The position numbers were made by a program, and so were the translations under genes. A stretch of 64,000 bases of DNA, taken from positions 6,578,001 through 6,642,000 of the forward strand of contig NC_070618.1 in assembly GCF_027172205.1 (NCBI RefSeq), given 5' to 3'. This document shows positions 31,161-41,591 of the stretch, in pieces. The notes beneath the pieces were generated by a model. The model was not told the origin of the DNA, searched no databases, and was given only the letters and a program-made list of their open reading frames with translations. This DNA is from Podarcis raffonei. Its lineage: Eukaryota; Chordata; Lepidosauria; Squamata; Lacertidae. Position 1 is the first letter of the stretch; each line of letters begins with the position of its first letter.

Positions 31161-31515
31161 GAGGGATGCGGGTGGTGCTGTGGGTTAAACCACAGAGCCT
31201 AGGACTTGCCGATCAGAAGGTCAGTGGTTCGAATCCCCGTGATGGGGTGAGCTCCCGTTGCTCGGTCCCTGCTCCTGCCAACCTAGCAGTTTGAAAGCAC
31301 CTCAAAGCGCAAGTAGATAAATAGGTACCGCTCCGGCGGGAAGGTAAACAACGTTTCCGTGCGCTGCTCTGGTTCGCCAGAAGCAGCTTAGTCATGCTGG
31401 CCACATGACCCAGAAGGCCACAAGACCCTTGACCAACAAAGCGAGATGAGCGCCGCAACCCCAGAGTCGGTCACGACTGGACCTAATGGTCAGGGGTCCC
31501 TTTACCTTTACCTTT
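31161..31515 (+). mobile_element. Sauria-type SINE, subfamily B
   Basis: An exact 13-bp duplication TTGGCTGCCAGAT (31148-31160, 31516-31528). Full length with a GAGTCGGTCACGACTGGACC tail and CTTTACC repeats. Confidence 0.95.
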
Positions 31516-31528
31516 TTGGCTGCCAGAT

Positions 31529-32195
31529 ATATCACCCACCCCTCCCCTAATACCCCATAACTCCATTGTGGCTAAAGGGAATTTAAGGATACATGTCTGT
31601 CATTCATTCCTTGCAGGAGTTGCCAGTGTACCCGCAGCAAACAGAATTGCTGTGTAAAGTGTGGAGCGGCTCTGACAGTGAACGAAAGGAGCCAGCCCGC
31701 TCGTTCATGAATAATTCACATTTTTCAAAATAAAATAAAACAGGGGCCGGTGTCCCTCATTGCCTCGCAAACACTGGCATCAAATTTCAAAACAGTAATT
31801 AAGTCTCCTCCAAACAGAGATGAAAAATATCCTGTAGGACTTAAGCGCTCTATCAAAAATCTCACCCGATCGGACCTGAATGCTCTCTGCAAACTTTTCA
31901 CGGTACCAGACACCAAGAATTATTTGTAAGATTTTCACAAGGGGTTTTCAGGGTGGAATAAATCTCTGAGACAATCAGGTTCCATTTGGGAACAATTCAT
32001 CAGCAGGAAGACAGACAGAGTGTGCAGAATAAATTACTCTTCTGATCTGGCAATGATGGGTCACCCATAAGAACCTTTGGAGAGAAGCAACTGAGCTGGG
32101 ACCACATAAAAACCAGAATGCAGAGTCCGCAAATTGAAACCGGAATGCACTTTCCCCTTCTTTCCCCACCTGCATCTTTTCCCCCTATGGAATGA
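31529..32195. other. Repeat-free stretch
   Basis: No transposon text recognised for about 650 bp. Around 31640-31900 the composition is AT-rich with homeodomain-like TAATTA/TAATTC words (CATGAATAATTCACA, ACAGTAATTAAGTC). No splice-flanked frame is visible. Confidence 0.4.
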
Positions 32196-32290
32196 GATTT
32201 GAAGAAGAAGAAGAAGAAGAAGAGGAGGAGGAGGAGGGGGAGGAGGAGTAGTTTGGATTTGATATCCCACTTTATCACTACCCGCAGGTG
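32196..32290 (-). mobile_element. 3' tail of second-family tRNA SINE
   Basis: A (GAA)n/(GAG)n run at about 32200-32250 followed by TTTGGATTTGATATCCCACT and TTATCACTACCCG is the tail of the family at 18418-18664; the tRNA-like head is missing. Confidence 0.8.
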
Positions 32291-32307
32291 TAGTAAGATG
32301 GTTTCAT

Positions 32308-32397
32308 CATAGCTGTCAACGTTTCCCTTTTTTTAAGGGAAATCCCCTTATTCCGAATAGGCTTCCTCGGAAGAAAGGGGGAAAGTTGTCAGCTATG
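32308..32397. mobile_element. Small MITE with CATAGCTGTCAAC ends
   Basis: Left CATAGCTGTCAACGTTTCCC and right GGGAAAGTTGTCAGCTATG are inverted repeats. The flanking octamers GGTTTCAT and CTTTTCAT agree partly. Same family as 54818-54995; probably hAT. Confidence 0.7.
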
Positions 32398-32461
32398 CTT
32401 TTCATCGCCCCCTTATCCATTTTCACTTTCTCTTTAATTAGGTCCCAGTTAATCCATCCAG

Positions 32462-32592
32462 ACCTTCCAAGTATCCCTATTTTCCAGGGACAGTCCTGGA
32501 TTTACAGAAGCTGTCCCAATTTCTGATTTGATCCCAGAACGTCCCGCTTTTCCTTAGGACGTCCCTATTTTCATAGGAGAAATGTTGGGGCA
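32462..32592 (+). mobile_element. 'TCCCTATTTTC' MITE, uninterrupted copy
   Basis: CCTTCCAAGTATCCCTATTT through GTCCCTATTTTCATAGGAGA and ATGTTGGGG. Used as the reference for the SINE-split copy at 23.8-24.3 kb. Confidence 0.6.
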
Positions 32593-32599
32593 ACCCCTG

Positions 32600-33240
32600 A
32601 GCCAAGGAGAAAAGTATATCACCTTTAGAAGTTTTAAAAAAATGTTTAATGCTTTATTATGTTAAATGTTAAAGCTATGGTTTTCCCAGTCGTGATGTAT
32701 GGAAGTGAGAGCTGGACCATAAAGAAGGCTGATCGCCAAAGAATTGATGCTTTTGAATTATGGTGCTGGAGGAGACTCTTGAGAGTCCCACGGACTGCAA
32801 GAAGATCCAACCTCTCCATTCTGAAGGAAATCAGCCTTGAGTGCTCACTGGAAGGACAGATCATGAAGCTGAGGCTCCAATACTTTGGCCACCTCATGAG
32901 AAGAGAAGACTCCCTGGAAAAGACCCTGATGTTGGGAAAGATGGAGGGCACAAGGAGAAGGGGACAACAGAGGACGAGATGGCTGGACAGTGTTCTTGAA
33001 GCTACCAGCATGAGTTTGACCAAACTGCAGGAGGCAGTGGAAGACAGGAGTGCCTGGCGTGCTCTGGTCCATGGGGTCACGAAGAGTCGGACACAACTAA
33101 ACAACAACAACAACATGTTTCTAAATATGTTGGAAGCCACCCAGAGTGGTAGAGACAACTCAGTCAGATTGGTGGGGTATAAATATTATTATTGCTGCTG
33201 CTGCTGCTGCTGCTGTTGAATAGGATGTCCCTATTTTCAT
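32600..33240 (+). mobile_element. L2-type tail split by a Bov-B
   Basis: AGAAGTTTTAAAAAAATGTT and TTAATGCTTTATTATGTTAA precede the Bov-B; TAAATATGTTGGAAGCCACC, CAGAGTGGTAGAGAC and GGGGTATAAATATTATTATT follow it. The L2 3' end has exactly this order without the Bov-B. A (GCT)n tract at 33194-33217 replaces most of the (ATT)n tail. Confidence 0.75.
32656..33115 (+). mobile_element. Bov-B LINE 3' end
   Basis: The frame from 32659 encodes VKAMVFPVVMYGSESWTIKK, IDAFELWCWRRLLRVPRTAR and RRGQQRTRWLDSVLEATSMS, continuing to the terminal VTKSRTQL without interruption. It ends GACACAACTAAACAACAACA. It lies inside an L2 tail. Confidence 0.95.
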
Positions 33241-34239
33241 GGAGAAATATTGGGGGGGTATGTTTCATTTCTGGGAGCAACTCCTAAGCTCTCCTCTGCT
33301 GCTCAGCTTCACTGTGACATCATCCCCATAGCTTTTGTGACATCAGTGCCCATCCAGCTGTTGCCTGGGGCTTCATCACTGCCACTAAATCCCTTACCTG
33401 TTTGAGCATCTAACATGCAGCTTTGCAGAGGCCTGGAAAATCCCAACCAGCAGGACAGGAGGGAACACACAGATCTGCAAGATGCCAAATTCACAAAGCC
33501 GGCAGCTGAAAGGGAACAAGAAGGGCGGGAGCAAAAGAATCTGGGCTACTTGCAACCTTTGCCCTCCAAGCCTTCTCCAAGTGACCTCCTGCTTCAAATC
33601 AGCTTTGTTTGTTTAAGCCCACTGGCAATTGCTGGTTCAGTGTAAATCGAATGTAACTTTTCCAAGACCTCATGAAAACTTTCCCCGCAAAGGTCATTGA
33701 CTCTTTGTCTCCAAGAAGCCTTTAAACAGCGGTGACTGGCGTTGGGCTGAGCGCGGCTTTCAGTAGGGGATGAATGGCATGTTGACCTCCTCGATTCAAA
33801 GGGGAGCAGGGTTCATGTCTTTTCGTTTCCAAACAGGGACCCATCTAACCTTTACATAATGCAATCTATGGCTCAGCATTTAATTGAATGTCTGAGGAGC
33901 GCATCAATTTGGGCAGAGAGAAACAGTCCAGTTGATGCCATTATCGAGAGCAATTCAAGATAAGGAGGAGTCCGGGGGGAAACCTCGTGTCATTTGTTGA
34001 AAGGCACGGTAATTCACTTAAATCCTGACACCTTTGATAAAAGCTAATTTATGAAGAGGCAAACAGCAATCTGCTTGCAGGGCCTGGGATGGGGATCTTG
34101 CTGTTAATACAATCTGTCCTTCGCAGACGGCCGGGGCTGGCTTTGGAAAGGTAGATTCGTCCTCCAAACTGGGCAGAGAAAGGGCTCAACCCTTTGGAAA
34201 CTTTCCACCTGCCTTGCCCCACCCTCCAGACTCTGCTTC
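33241..34239. other. Repeat-poor stretch
   Basis: About 1 kb without recognisable repeats. The part 33840-34060 is AT-rich and motif-dense (CATTTAATTGAATG, CACCTTTGATAAAAGC). No coding exon was recognised. Confidence 0.4.
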
Positions 34240-34550
34240 TCAATTTGTATTGTATTATTTTATGCACTGTGGCTTGCCGTTGTTTTATGGATTGTAGTTT
34301 AGAAATTATTTATTGTAATTCTTAAGAGTGGATTTCTGTTTAATTTTTATATGCTGATATTTAATACTATTCTATACTATTGTTGAATGTTGCTTTATTT
34401 GATGTAGGTTGCTTATTTTAAAGTTATGTTTTATTGTCACATTTTGTATTGCATTAGATTGTTATACGGTGTACATTCTTTGTTTCTTGAACTTGTAAAC
34501 AGTCCTGGGTATTGTAAGATAGAAAGACGATATACAAATTAAAAGTGATG
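34240..34550 (+). mobile_element. LINE 3' tail remnant (L2/CR1-like)
   Basis: AT-rich text ends in TAAACAGTCCTGGGTATTGT, AAGATAGAAAGACGATATAC and AAATTAAA, the common reptile LINE-tail pattern (CCGCCCTGGG...GGCGGTATACAAAT). Clade uncertain. Confidence 0.5.
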
Positions 34551-34562
34551 ATGAAGAAAGTC

Positions 34563-34915
34563 CCACTGAGCCTCTTGGCCTTGCTGATCAGAAGGTCAGC
34601 GGTTCAAATCCCTGCAATGGGGTGAGCTCCCATTGCTCTGTCCCAGCTCCTGCTAACCTAGTAGTTTGAAAGCACACAAGTGCAAGTAGATAAATAGGTA
34701 CCACTGCGATGGAAGGTAAACGGCTCTTCCATGAGCTCTGGTTTCTGTCACGGTGTCCTGTTGCACCAGAAGGGGTTTAGTCATGCTGGCCACATGACCC
34801 AGAAAGCTGTCTGTGGACAAACGCCGGCTCCCTCGGCCTGAAAGCGAGATAAGCACCACAACCCCATAGTCACCTTTGTCTTGACTTGTTTCAGGGGTCC
34901 TTTACCTTTTTACCT
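34563..34915 (+). mobile_element. Sauria-type SINE, subfamily A, head shortened
   Basis: Starts within the head (CCACTGAGCCTCTTGGCC), then AGCGGTTCAAATCCCTGC, AAGTAGATAAATAGGTACCA, and a tail CCTTTACCTTTTTACC. The GTTGCACCAGAAGGGG centre marks subfamily A. Confidence 0.92.
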
Positions 34916-36010
34916 AGTGGTGTATCTTCCTTTAACAACATCGCTGCATGTGCTCAGTAGAGAGTCGGTGCATGGGTTACATCATCAGCCTGATATTGTC
35001 AAATGTTCACTGCTGCTAGAGTCAGGTGTCAGATCCTGGCAGCTATCATGTGTCAGCTGCAACTCCCCCCCCCCAAATGACTCAAACCTAATTTACACAC
35101 ACACATCTTCCAAAGCTATTTTCGAAAGGAGAGAAGCAGTGCACATGCGCCTAACCCAGGGCTAGACAGTGTGGTGTCCATATATATATACATTCAGATG
35201 CTAACTGCTACCTATCTGATAATGCTCAGCGCTGACAGCTGCTGCATGCCAGCTGTCAGATAGTGTCAAATGACTGGGATTGCAGCATCTTTCCGTGTTG
35301 AATGCTGATGATGAACGGTGAATATGTGCACATCCAGATTGGGGGCGGGGGGGAGGACAGTCGCAGGAGTTCAGGAAGCAAATTTGTTTCGGCTTCGTAT
35401 GGCAGCATCGCTCAGGCCTGACCCCCTCTTTCTCACTCCATTCCAGCTCTACTCAGGCCTCTCTACCTCCATCTCGCCACTGCCCATCACAGAGTCTTAG
35501 TTCTGGATGAGGGGCTACATTGCACAGAGCTTATTTCAAGGTCTGAGCTTGCAGCTTGGACCACGTGGTTACAATCCATGCAGCAACGTGTGGGGTGGTG
35601 GGGAGGATGAGCTTGGTTTGGAAGATAATAACCAGGGAGGCAGAGCTCCTTGCTCCTCTGAACTGTCTGCTCCATCCCTCCCTTCAAGTTCAGGGCAGGT
35701 AAATGAGAAAGCTCCATCAAAGTGAAGAATGAATGGGAAAGGGGGAGGGGCGCCATTTTGTCTTCTGTCTTTTAATCAAAGGCTTGGGAGATCTTACAGA
35801 AAGAAGGGAATGAAGCCTCTGGGCAATCTGATCAGATAAATGAGCAACTAACAACAAGCCAACATCGTTTAATTAGATCTGCAGCCAAGTCTGGGACAAA
35901 GACTTAAACTCAGATGAGCTCGTTCCCAACTGACTTTCAAAAATCCCCCGCATGCTAAGTATTCTGGGGAGGCGGAATCACTCCAGTAATTTTGTCCGGA
36001 CACATTTGTA
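34916..36010. other. Non-coding stretch
   Basis: Short (AC)n near 35094-35104 and (TA)n near 35181-35190. No repeat family or exon recognised. Confidence 0.4.
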
Positions 36011-36012
36011 TA

Positions 36013-36163
36013 CAGTGGTACCTCGGGTTACATGCGCTTCAGGTTACATATGCTTCAGGTTATAGACTCCGCTAACCCAGAAATAGTGCTTCAGGTTAAG
36101 AACAGTTTCAGGTTAAGAACGGACCTCCGGAACGAATTAAGTACTTAACCTGAGGTACCGCTG
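36013..36163. mobile_element. TA-flanked MITE, family 2, internally deleted
   Basis: CAGTGGTACCTCGGGTTACA and TTAACCTGAGGTACCGCTG are flanked by TA (36011-36012, 36164-36165). At 151 bp it lacks the GGGGCCTCC...CTCATCCTG centre seen in the 230-bp copies. Confidence 0.9.
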
Positions 36164-36165
36164 TA

Positions 36166-36850
36166 CTGGAAAGGCTGCCAGGGAGGAAAATCCTCTGGAT
36201 CTCAAAATGGTTAGAGTGACATCATGACAGCTGGCTCCATCAGGATCTCAAACAAGGAAGGGCGAGTTTCCGGTTCCTTGTAGATAAATTGGTTTGCTTT
36301 CGAGCTGGGAAGAGAGTTGGGAGGTAAATAAGACCAGGGTGGGGAAAGTGTGGCTCTCCAAACATGTCTGGACTCTCAACTGCCCATCATCCCATGCCAA
36401 CAAGGCCAAAGGGATGATGGGAGTTGGAGCCCAACTTCTGGAAGACCACAGGGTGCCCATTTCTGTGGTATAGGAGGTGATAGTGAATAAATCCAGACCA
36501 GTGTAACGATTAGTTGCATCAAGACAGATGCACCCTTTATTCAGGTTGTCAGGACTGTGTCCAGAGATGCTGCTGACCTCAAGGAAGATCACTCTGCAGG
36601 ACAGGCGGGGAAGAGGATTCTATGTCTGCAAGCTGGCAGGGGTTCAGACTCTTTAAAGAAGGGACCAGAATGCTTCCCTCAACCACCACACCAAGCACTC
36701 AAGGGATCTTAATTTTCCAGGTAAGCTGTCAGAACACACCTCACCTGGAGGTCCAACAGCAATGCTGGAGTTCATGGTTCCAAGGCAAGATTCTGCCTTT
36801 TATATTCTTGGCAGCTCTCAGCTATGGGTCTAAACAATCCTGGTCTCTAG
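36166..36850. other. Non-coding stretch with a foldback trace
   Basis: Around 36342-36475 GTGGCTCTCCAAACATGTCT and GGGATGATGGGAGTTGGAGC form a worn hAT-type foldback. Otherwise nothing recognised. Confidence 0.4.
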
Positions 36851-36851
36851 A

Positions 36852-37037
36852 CAGGGCCAGCCCAAGAAATTTTGGCACCTGTTGCGGACCCCAAAATGGC
36901 TCTAGGGAAGCAGGGATGAGGGAAGATCTACATCAGGAACAAGGACGGAAGGATGATTGACAATGGGATCTGCTGCAGCCATGGATCCTGCCACTTGAGG
37001 CACTTGCCTCACCTTGCCTCATGGGTGGGCTGGCCCA
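36852..37037. mobile_element. Probable hAT-type nonautonomous element
   Basis: CAGGGCCAGCCCAAGAAATT at the left and GGGTGGGCTGGCCC at the right are short inverted ends typical of hAT nonautonomous elements. TSDs are not clear. Confidence 0.5.
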
Positions 37038-37094
37038 GAAGCACCAGTGGTCACCTTTGGCGAGGACAAGGCAACTTCACATGGAGCTGTGATG

Positions 37095-37805
37095 TGTGCA
37101 GAGGGGGGCAACTAAGATGGTCAAGGGTCTGGAAACCAAGCTTTATGAGGAATGGTTGAAGGAGCTGGATATTTTTAGCCTGGGAAAAGAGAAGACTGAG
37201 AGGAGATATGATAGCCATCTTCAAACATCTCAAGGGCTGTCACATGGAAGATGTCTCCCGCTTGGACTACTGCATTGCACTCTACGTGGGGCTACCTTTG
37301 AAGGTGACTCGGAAACTACAACTAATCCAGAATGCGGCAGCTAGACTGGTCACTGGGGGCGGCCGCCAAGACCATATAACACCGGTCTTGAAAGACCTAC
37401 ATTGGCTCCCAGTACGTTTCCGAGCACAATTCAAAGTGTTGATGCTGACCTTGAAAGCCCTAAACGGCCTCAGCCCAGTATACCTGAAGGAGCATCTCCA
37501 CCCCCATTATTCAGCCTGGACACTGAGGTCCAGCGCCGAGGGCCTTCTGGCGGTTCCCTCATTGCGAGAAGCAAAGCTACAGGGAACCAGGCAGAGGGCC
37601 TTCTCGGTAGTGGTGCCCGCCCTGTGGAACACCCTTCCAGCAGATGTCAAAGCGATAAACAACTACCTGACATTCAGAAGACATCTTAAGGCAGCCCTGT
37701 TCAGGGAAGTTTTTAACGTGATATTTTACTGTATTTTTGGTTTTTATGGAAGCCGCCCAGAGTGGCTGGGGAGGCCCAGCCAGATGGGCGGGGTATAAAT
37801 AATAA

Positions 37806-37862
<57 letters not shown>

Positions 37863-38140
37863 GCTTGTTTTCTCCTGCTCTGGTGGGTAGGACTTGAACC
37901 AATGGCTTCAAGTTACCATAAAGGAGATTCCAACTCAACATCAGGAAGAACTTTCTGACTCTAAGAGCTGTGGAACGGACTCCCTTGGAAGGTGATGGAC
38001 TCTCTTTCCTTGGAGGTTTTTAAGCAGAGGTTGGATGACCATCTGTCAGGGATGCTTTAGCTGAGATTCATGCATTGCAGGGGGTTGGACTAGATGACCC
38101 TGAGGACCCTTCCAACTCTACAATTATATGATTCTTTGAT
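37095..38140 (+). mobile_element. CR1 LINE 3' end, split by an L2
   Basis: The left part (37095-37250) has GGTCAAGGGTCTGGAAACCA and GAGGAGATATGATAGCCATC; the right part (37863-38140) has AGGAAGAACTTTCTGACTCT, GGAGGTTTTTAAGCAGAGGT, GGGTTGGACTAGATGACCCT and an ATTATATGATTCTTTGAT tail. These are hallmark CR1 3' sequences in the standard order. The two halves resume in register across the L2 at 37251-37862. Confidence 0.88.
37251..37862 (+). mobile_element. 5'-truncated L2 LINE inserted in CR1
   Basis: The frame through 37798 encodes SRLDYCIALYVGLPLKVTRK, LKDLHWLPVRFRAQFKVLML and FRRHLKAALFREVFNV, the same C-terminus as the L2 at 12.4-14.9 kb and very similar to it. It has no stop until after the family terminus. 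It ends GGGGTATAAATAATAAATTA with (TTA)n to about 37862. Confidence 0.93.
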
Positions 38141-38986
38141 TTTAACAAGAGCTGAGAAGGGAATGACGAGCAGAAAGAAGCAGTGAGTTTTGGAGACAAC
38201 TGGCAAGATGAAGCATTGGGGGATCATGCCATTGCTTTTGAAGGGGTGGTGAGATTTTGGTGGTTTAGCACTAGCAAAGCCTGCTCCTGTCCCTGCCTCC
38301 ACCTTCCACCCTCTGGGCCGCTCAACCTGCGTATTTGTAGGTAATCAAATATGACTTTTAAAATACTGTAGGTCTCCGATAATCTGTCCCCACAAGGCAC
38401 TTGACCTTGAAAACCTGCCCTGGAAATGTCTACTACTTGGGGGAAGCAGAGAACACAAACAACAAGAATAGTAACTGGCGATCTGCAGCAGCCTTTTAAT
38501 GGCACTCCCAATCCCTTTACTTCCTAGGAAATCGGGCCATGATTTTGGATGCCAAGAAATATAGCCACTAAGAGTAAGCCTGCCTAACACGAATAGACAA
38601 CCTTATATATATAGAATTAAAGCCAGCAACACAGCAACCATTAGTCTTGGGGGAATGCACTGTAGCATGCCCAAATGCCCCAAGATCACCCATCATATCA
38701 TTTGGCACATTGCTCAAAACACAGTGCAAAGAACAAGCAGGAGACAGCAGCTACTCGGGGAAATTTCTGTAGCCGTTTGACTTCTGCCTAAAAAATGCTC
38801 TCTTCTTTTCTGGTATTTTGAATCTCATTATGCAACCCAGGCTCGCCTCCGCAGATGGGCATCCGAGGCAGATGGCTTTTCTCACGTGAGCAAGCTCCCA
38901 AAATCATTCAGGAATGCAGCAGAAATAGATGCCCAGCCATGCCAGTCTGGAATGAAGTACAAAGTCTGGCATGATGGATGAGGCCG
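38141..38986. other. Non-coding stretch
   Basis: Nothing recognised; minus frames of 70-95 codons lack family signatures. Confidence 0.4.
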
Positions 38987-38988
38987 TA

Positions 38989-39249
38989 CAGTCATATCTC
39001 AAGTTACAGACGCTTCAGGTTGCGTTTATTCGGGTTACAGACTCGCCGAAACCCGGAAGTACCAGAATGGGTTACTTCTGGGTTTTGATGGTCACGCATG
39101 CACAGAAGTGCTAAATCATGCTTTGCGCATGCGCAGAAGCACCGAATCGCAACCCGAGTGTGCGCAGACGCGCTGCTGCGGGTTGCGAAAACTGCGGGTT
39201 GCGAACGTGCATCCCGCACGGATCACGTTCGCAACCCGAGCATCCACTG
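38989..39249. mobile_element. Tigger-like TA-flanked MITE with NRF1 motif
   Basis: CAGTCATATCTCAAGTTACA at the left and CCCGAGCATCCACTG at the right, flanked by TA (38987-38988, 39250-39251). The body is CpG-rich, has GGGTTGCGAACGTG units and the palindrome TGCGCATGCGCA at 39124-39135. 261 bp, no coding capacity. Confidence 0.82.
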
Positions 39250-39276
39250 TATTTGAAAGATGCTCTGTTGCCCAGG

Positions 39277-39626
39277 GGAACGCGGGTGGCGCTATGGGTT
39301 AAACCACAGAGCCTAGGACTTGCCGATCAGAAGGTCGGCAGTTCGAATCCCCGCGACGGGGTGAGCTCCCGTTGCTCGGTCCCTGCTCCTGCCAACCTAG
39401 CAGTTCGAAAGCACATCAAAGTGCAAGTAGATAAATAGGTACCACTCCGGCGGGAAGGTAAATGGCGTTTCCGTGCACTGCTCTGGTTCACTAGAAGCGG
39501 CTTAGTTATGCTGGCCACATGACCCGGAAGCTGTACGCCCTTGGCCAATAAAGCGAGATGAGCGCCGCAACCCCAGAGTCGGCCACGACTGGACCTAGTG
39601 GTCAGGGGTCCCTTTACCTTTTACTA
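39277..39626 (+). mobile_element. Sauria-type SINE, subfamily B, well preserved
   Basis: A 9-bp duplication TTGCCCAGG (39268-39276, 39627-39635). Head GGGAACGCGGGTGGCGCTAT (its first bases overlap the flank), B-box-like GCAGTTCGAATCCCCGCGAC, tail CTTTACCTTTTAC. The bulk of the element is close to the consensus of the other subfamily-B copies. Confidence 0.95.
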
Positions 39627-39635
39627 TTGCCCAGG

Positions 39636-40124
39636 ACGTTTTGCTGCTCTAAGCAAAACTGAAAATGCTGCCCCATTGGGAGGAGGGCCACTGCAAAGGT
39701 GGTTTTAGGGGAGTTTGACCAGAGGTGGTTTTAGGGGAGTTTGATCAGTTTCCCCACAGCGGACACTGAGCACGGCCACAACAGCCATGCTCTACCTGGA
39801 CCATCAGAGGAATCAGAAGAGGGGAGAGGGCTGCTGTTGCACTCAGGTCCTCCTTGTGGGATCCCACTAGGCACCAGATGGTGGGAATTGGATGCCATTG
39901 GCCTAACCCAGCACAGTAATTCTTGTGTTCTTATAAGACGTCATTTTCAAGGAAGGGGCTGAGTGGATGGAGAAGTGTCAGCACTGAGAGATGCGCACAC
40001 ACACGTGTTGAGGAACAGGACCAGAGTCAATAAACTTGTAGACTCCTCCAGACACCCATATTCAGCATTCATCCTGATATGCTTGCACCAAGCTCACATG
40101 CTGGTTAGACTATGTCTGGTCTCT
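39636..40124. other. Non-coding stretch
   Basis: A short near-duplicate GGTGGTTTTAGGGGAGTTTG occurs at about 39700 and 39725. Nothing else recognised. Confidence 0.4.
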
Positions 40125-40129
40125 ATGGA

Positions 40130-40627
40130 TGTCCGGGACCATGCTGAGGAAGGCTACACTGAGGAGGAATGGTGGGAGCCACCCCCTCCCCCTGCTCTTG
40201 CTCCTGCATCTTCCCAGGAGCAGGAGGACAGTATAGATTTGGAACAGTGGTTTGCAGAGGGGCATAGTTCTGAAGGCAGAAGCTGGGAAATACTGGACGG
40301 GGAACAGCTAGGAGAAGAAACACTGGGAGAGAGAGGGTTAACAGATTCACAGTCTCTGGACAGCATCCAGCCCCCTTCTCCAAAGTCACGGAGAGCTCAG
40401 AAAGTGTCAGAACAGAAAGCACAGAGGGTACAAGCTCAGATTACAAGTGACGTAGATTAATAGGGACAGGGGGGGAGTGTCTCTTAATTGGGAGCACCGC
40501 CATTTCTAGGAGATGGGTTCTTTGTTCTCTCGTTGTGGTTATTAAAGATTCTAACTGGTAAGGCGTTCCTTTCGTTTGATCTCTTATCGACTGCCATGGG
40601 GGGGCACCAATTCCCCGAAGCCTGACA
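40130..40627 (+). mobile_element. Solo LTR with open frame across its edge
   Basis: TGTCCGGGACC...AAGCCTGACA with exact 5-bp duplications ATGGA (40125-40129, 40628-40632). A frame open from before the LTR runs about 110 codons into it (VRDHAEEGYTEEEWWEPPPP ... ending near 40460); it is acidic and Q/E/S-rich. Downstream lie TTATTAAAGATTC (polyadenylation-like) and the end. The first codons resemble those of the minus-strand LTR at 17309-18370. Fossil; no internal region. Confidence 0.85.
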
Positions 40628-40632
40628 ATGGA

Positions 40633-41420
40633 GCATTTGATCTGATATGCTTATAGGTCAATGAGTATTCATACTGCATTCAGGAGGTGTTTTTAAAAAA
40701 ACACATTTCCCCATTAATCATTCATTCATTCATTCATCCCACACTTTTTGATGCATTTCCCATCACTTTCCCGACTGCAAAATGTCTTCTTTTTGTTTTT
40801 ACAGTGGATTTGTTGCACTGCGGCAAGAAGAACACTTGAATTGTTCAAACTTGGCGTTCCGGTCTGCAGTCAAATCGCTCTTACAGAATAGCGACAGTCC
40901 GGAGATACCTTGAGATGCAGACCCCGTGTTCATATCCGCCTGCACCCAAGGGAGGCCACATCATTCTTCCTCCCCTCCTGTGTTTTTTCCCACCCCCTCC
41001 CACCTGCGTTGTGCGTTGCAAAATGTCCTGTCCGCTGCACGGCGGTGCCTGTCGCACACTTAAAAAGGAAATTTCGCTGATGCAGCAGGTTCAACTGAAA
41101 GCTCCCTCCCTCCTTTGCTCCCTCTCTTTCTTTCTCACTCTCATCAAAATAATTAAACAGTTTCAAGCTTTGCCAAGGTTCTTTTCTTTTCTTCCTTAAG
41201 ACCCGAGTGCTTATTGATTTCTTTCTGGGCTATCGTATCTTCCAACTCTGCCAACAAACCGGCAGGATCTTTCAGTAAATCTGCTTACATTTCAGTGGTG
41301 GTGTTTACTTATTGGATTATTTAAGATGCATTTATTTATGAAGAAGAGCTTTAGGAGGGATGGACGTGTGGGGAGGGGGTGGCTACTTTCCTGCCCTTTC
41401 TACTCTAAATGCCTTCTGGC
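40633..41420. other. Non-coding stretch
   Basis: (ATTC)n near 40716-40736 and a CCTCCC/TTTCTTTC-rich block near 41100-41140. No repeat family or exon recognised. Confidence 0.4.
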
Positions 41421-41434
41421 TAAAAATTGCCGGT

Positions 41435-41589
41435 ATGCAAGTTCAAGAGCAGAAACCTAGCTTTGCGCATGCGCAGAAGCGCCAAATCACAACCCGCGTG
41501 TGCGCACATGCGGCATTGTGGGTTGCGAACGCTGCGGGTTGCGAACGTGCTTCCCGCACGGATCATGTTCACAACCTGAGCGTCCACTG
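41435..41589. mobile_element. Right half of Tigger-like MITE with NRF1 motif
   Basis: CTAGCTTTGCGCATGCGCAG, CGGGTTGCGAACGTGCTTCC and CTGAGCGTCCACTG followed by TA (41590-41591) match the right half of 38989-39249. The left terminus is not recognisable. Confidence 0.7.
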
Positions 41590-41591
41590 TA

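Noticed and set aside
37208-37798. 196-codon frame as a possible host gene
   Set aside because: Its sequence is the L2 C-terminus, nearly the same as the LINE at 12.4-14.9 kb.
39963-40129. Start of the plus frame before the LTR at 40130 as a gene
   Set aside because: The upstream part is ordinary flank that happens to be open; only the part inside the LTR is shared with a relative.
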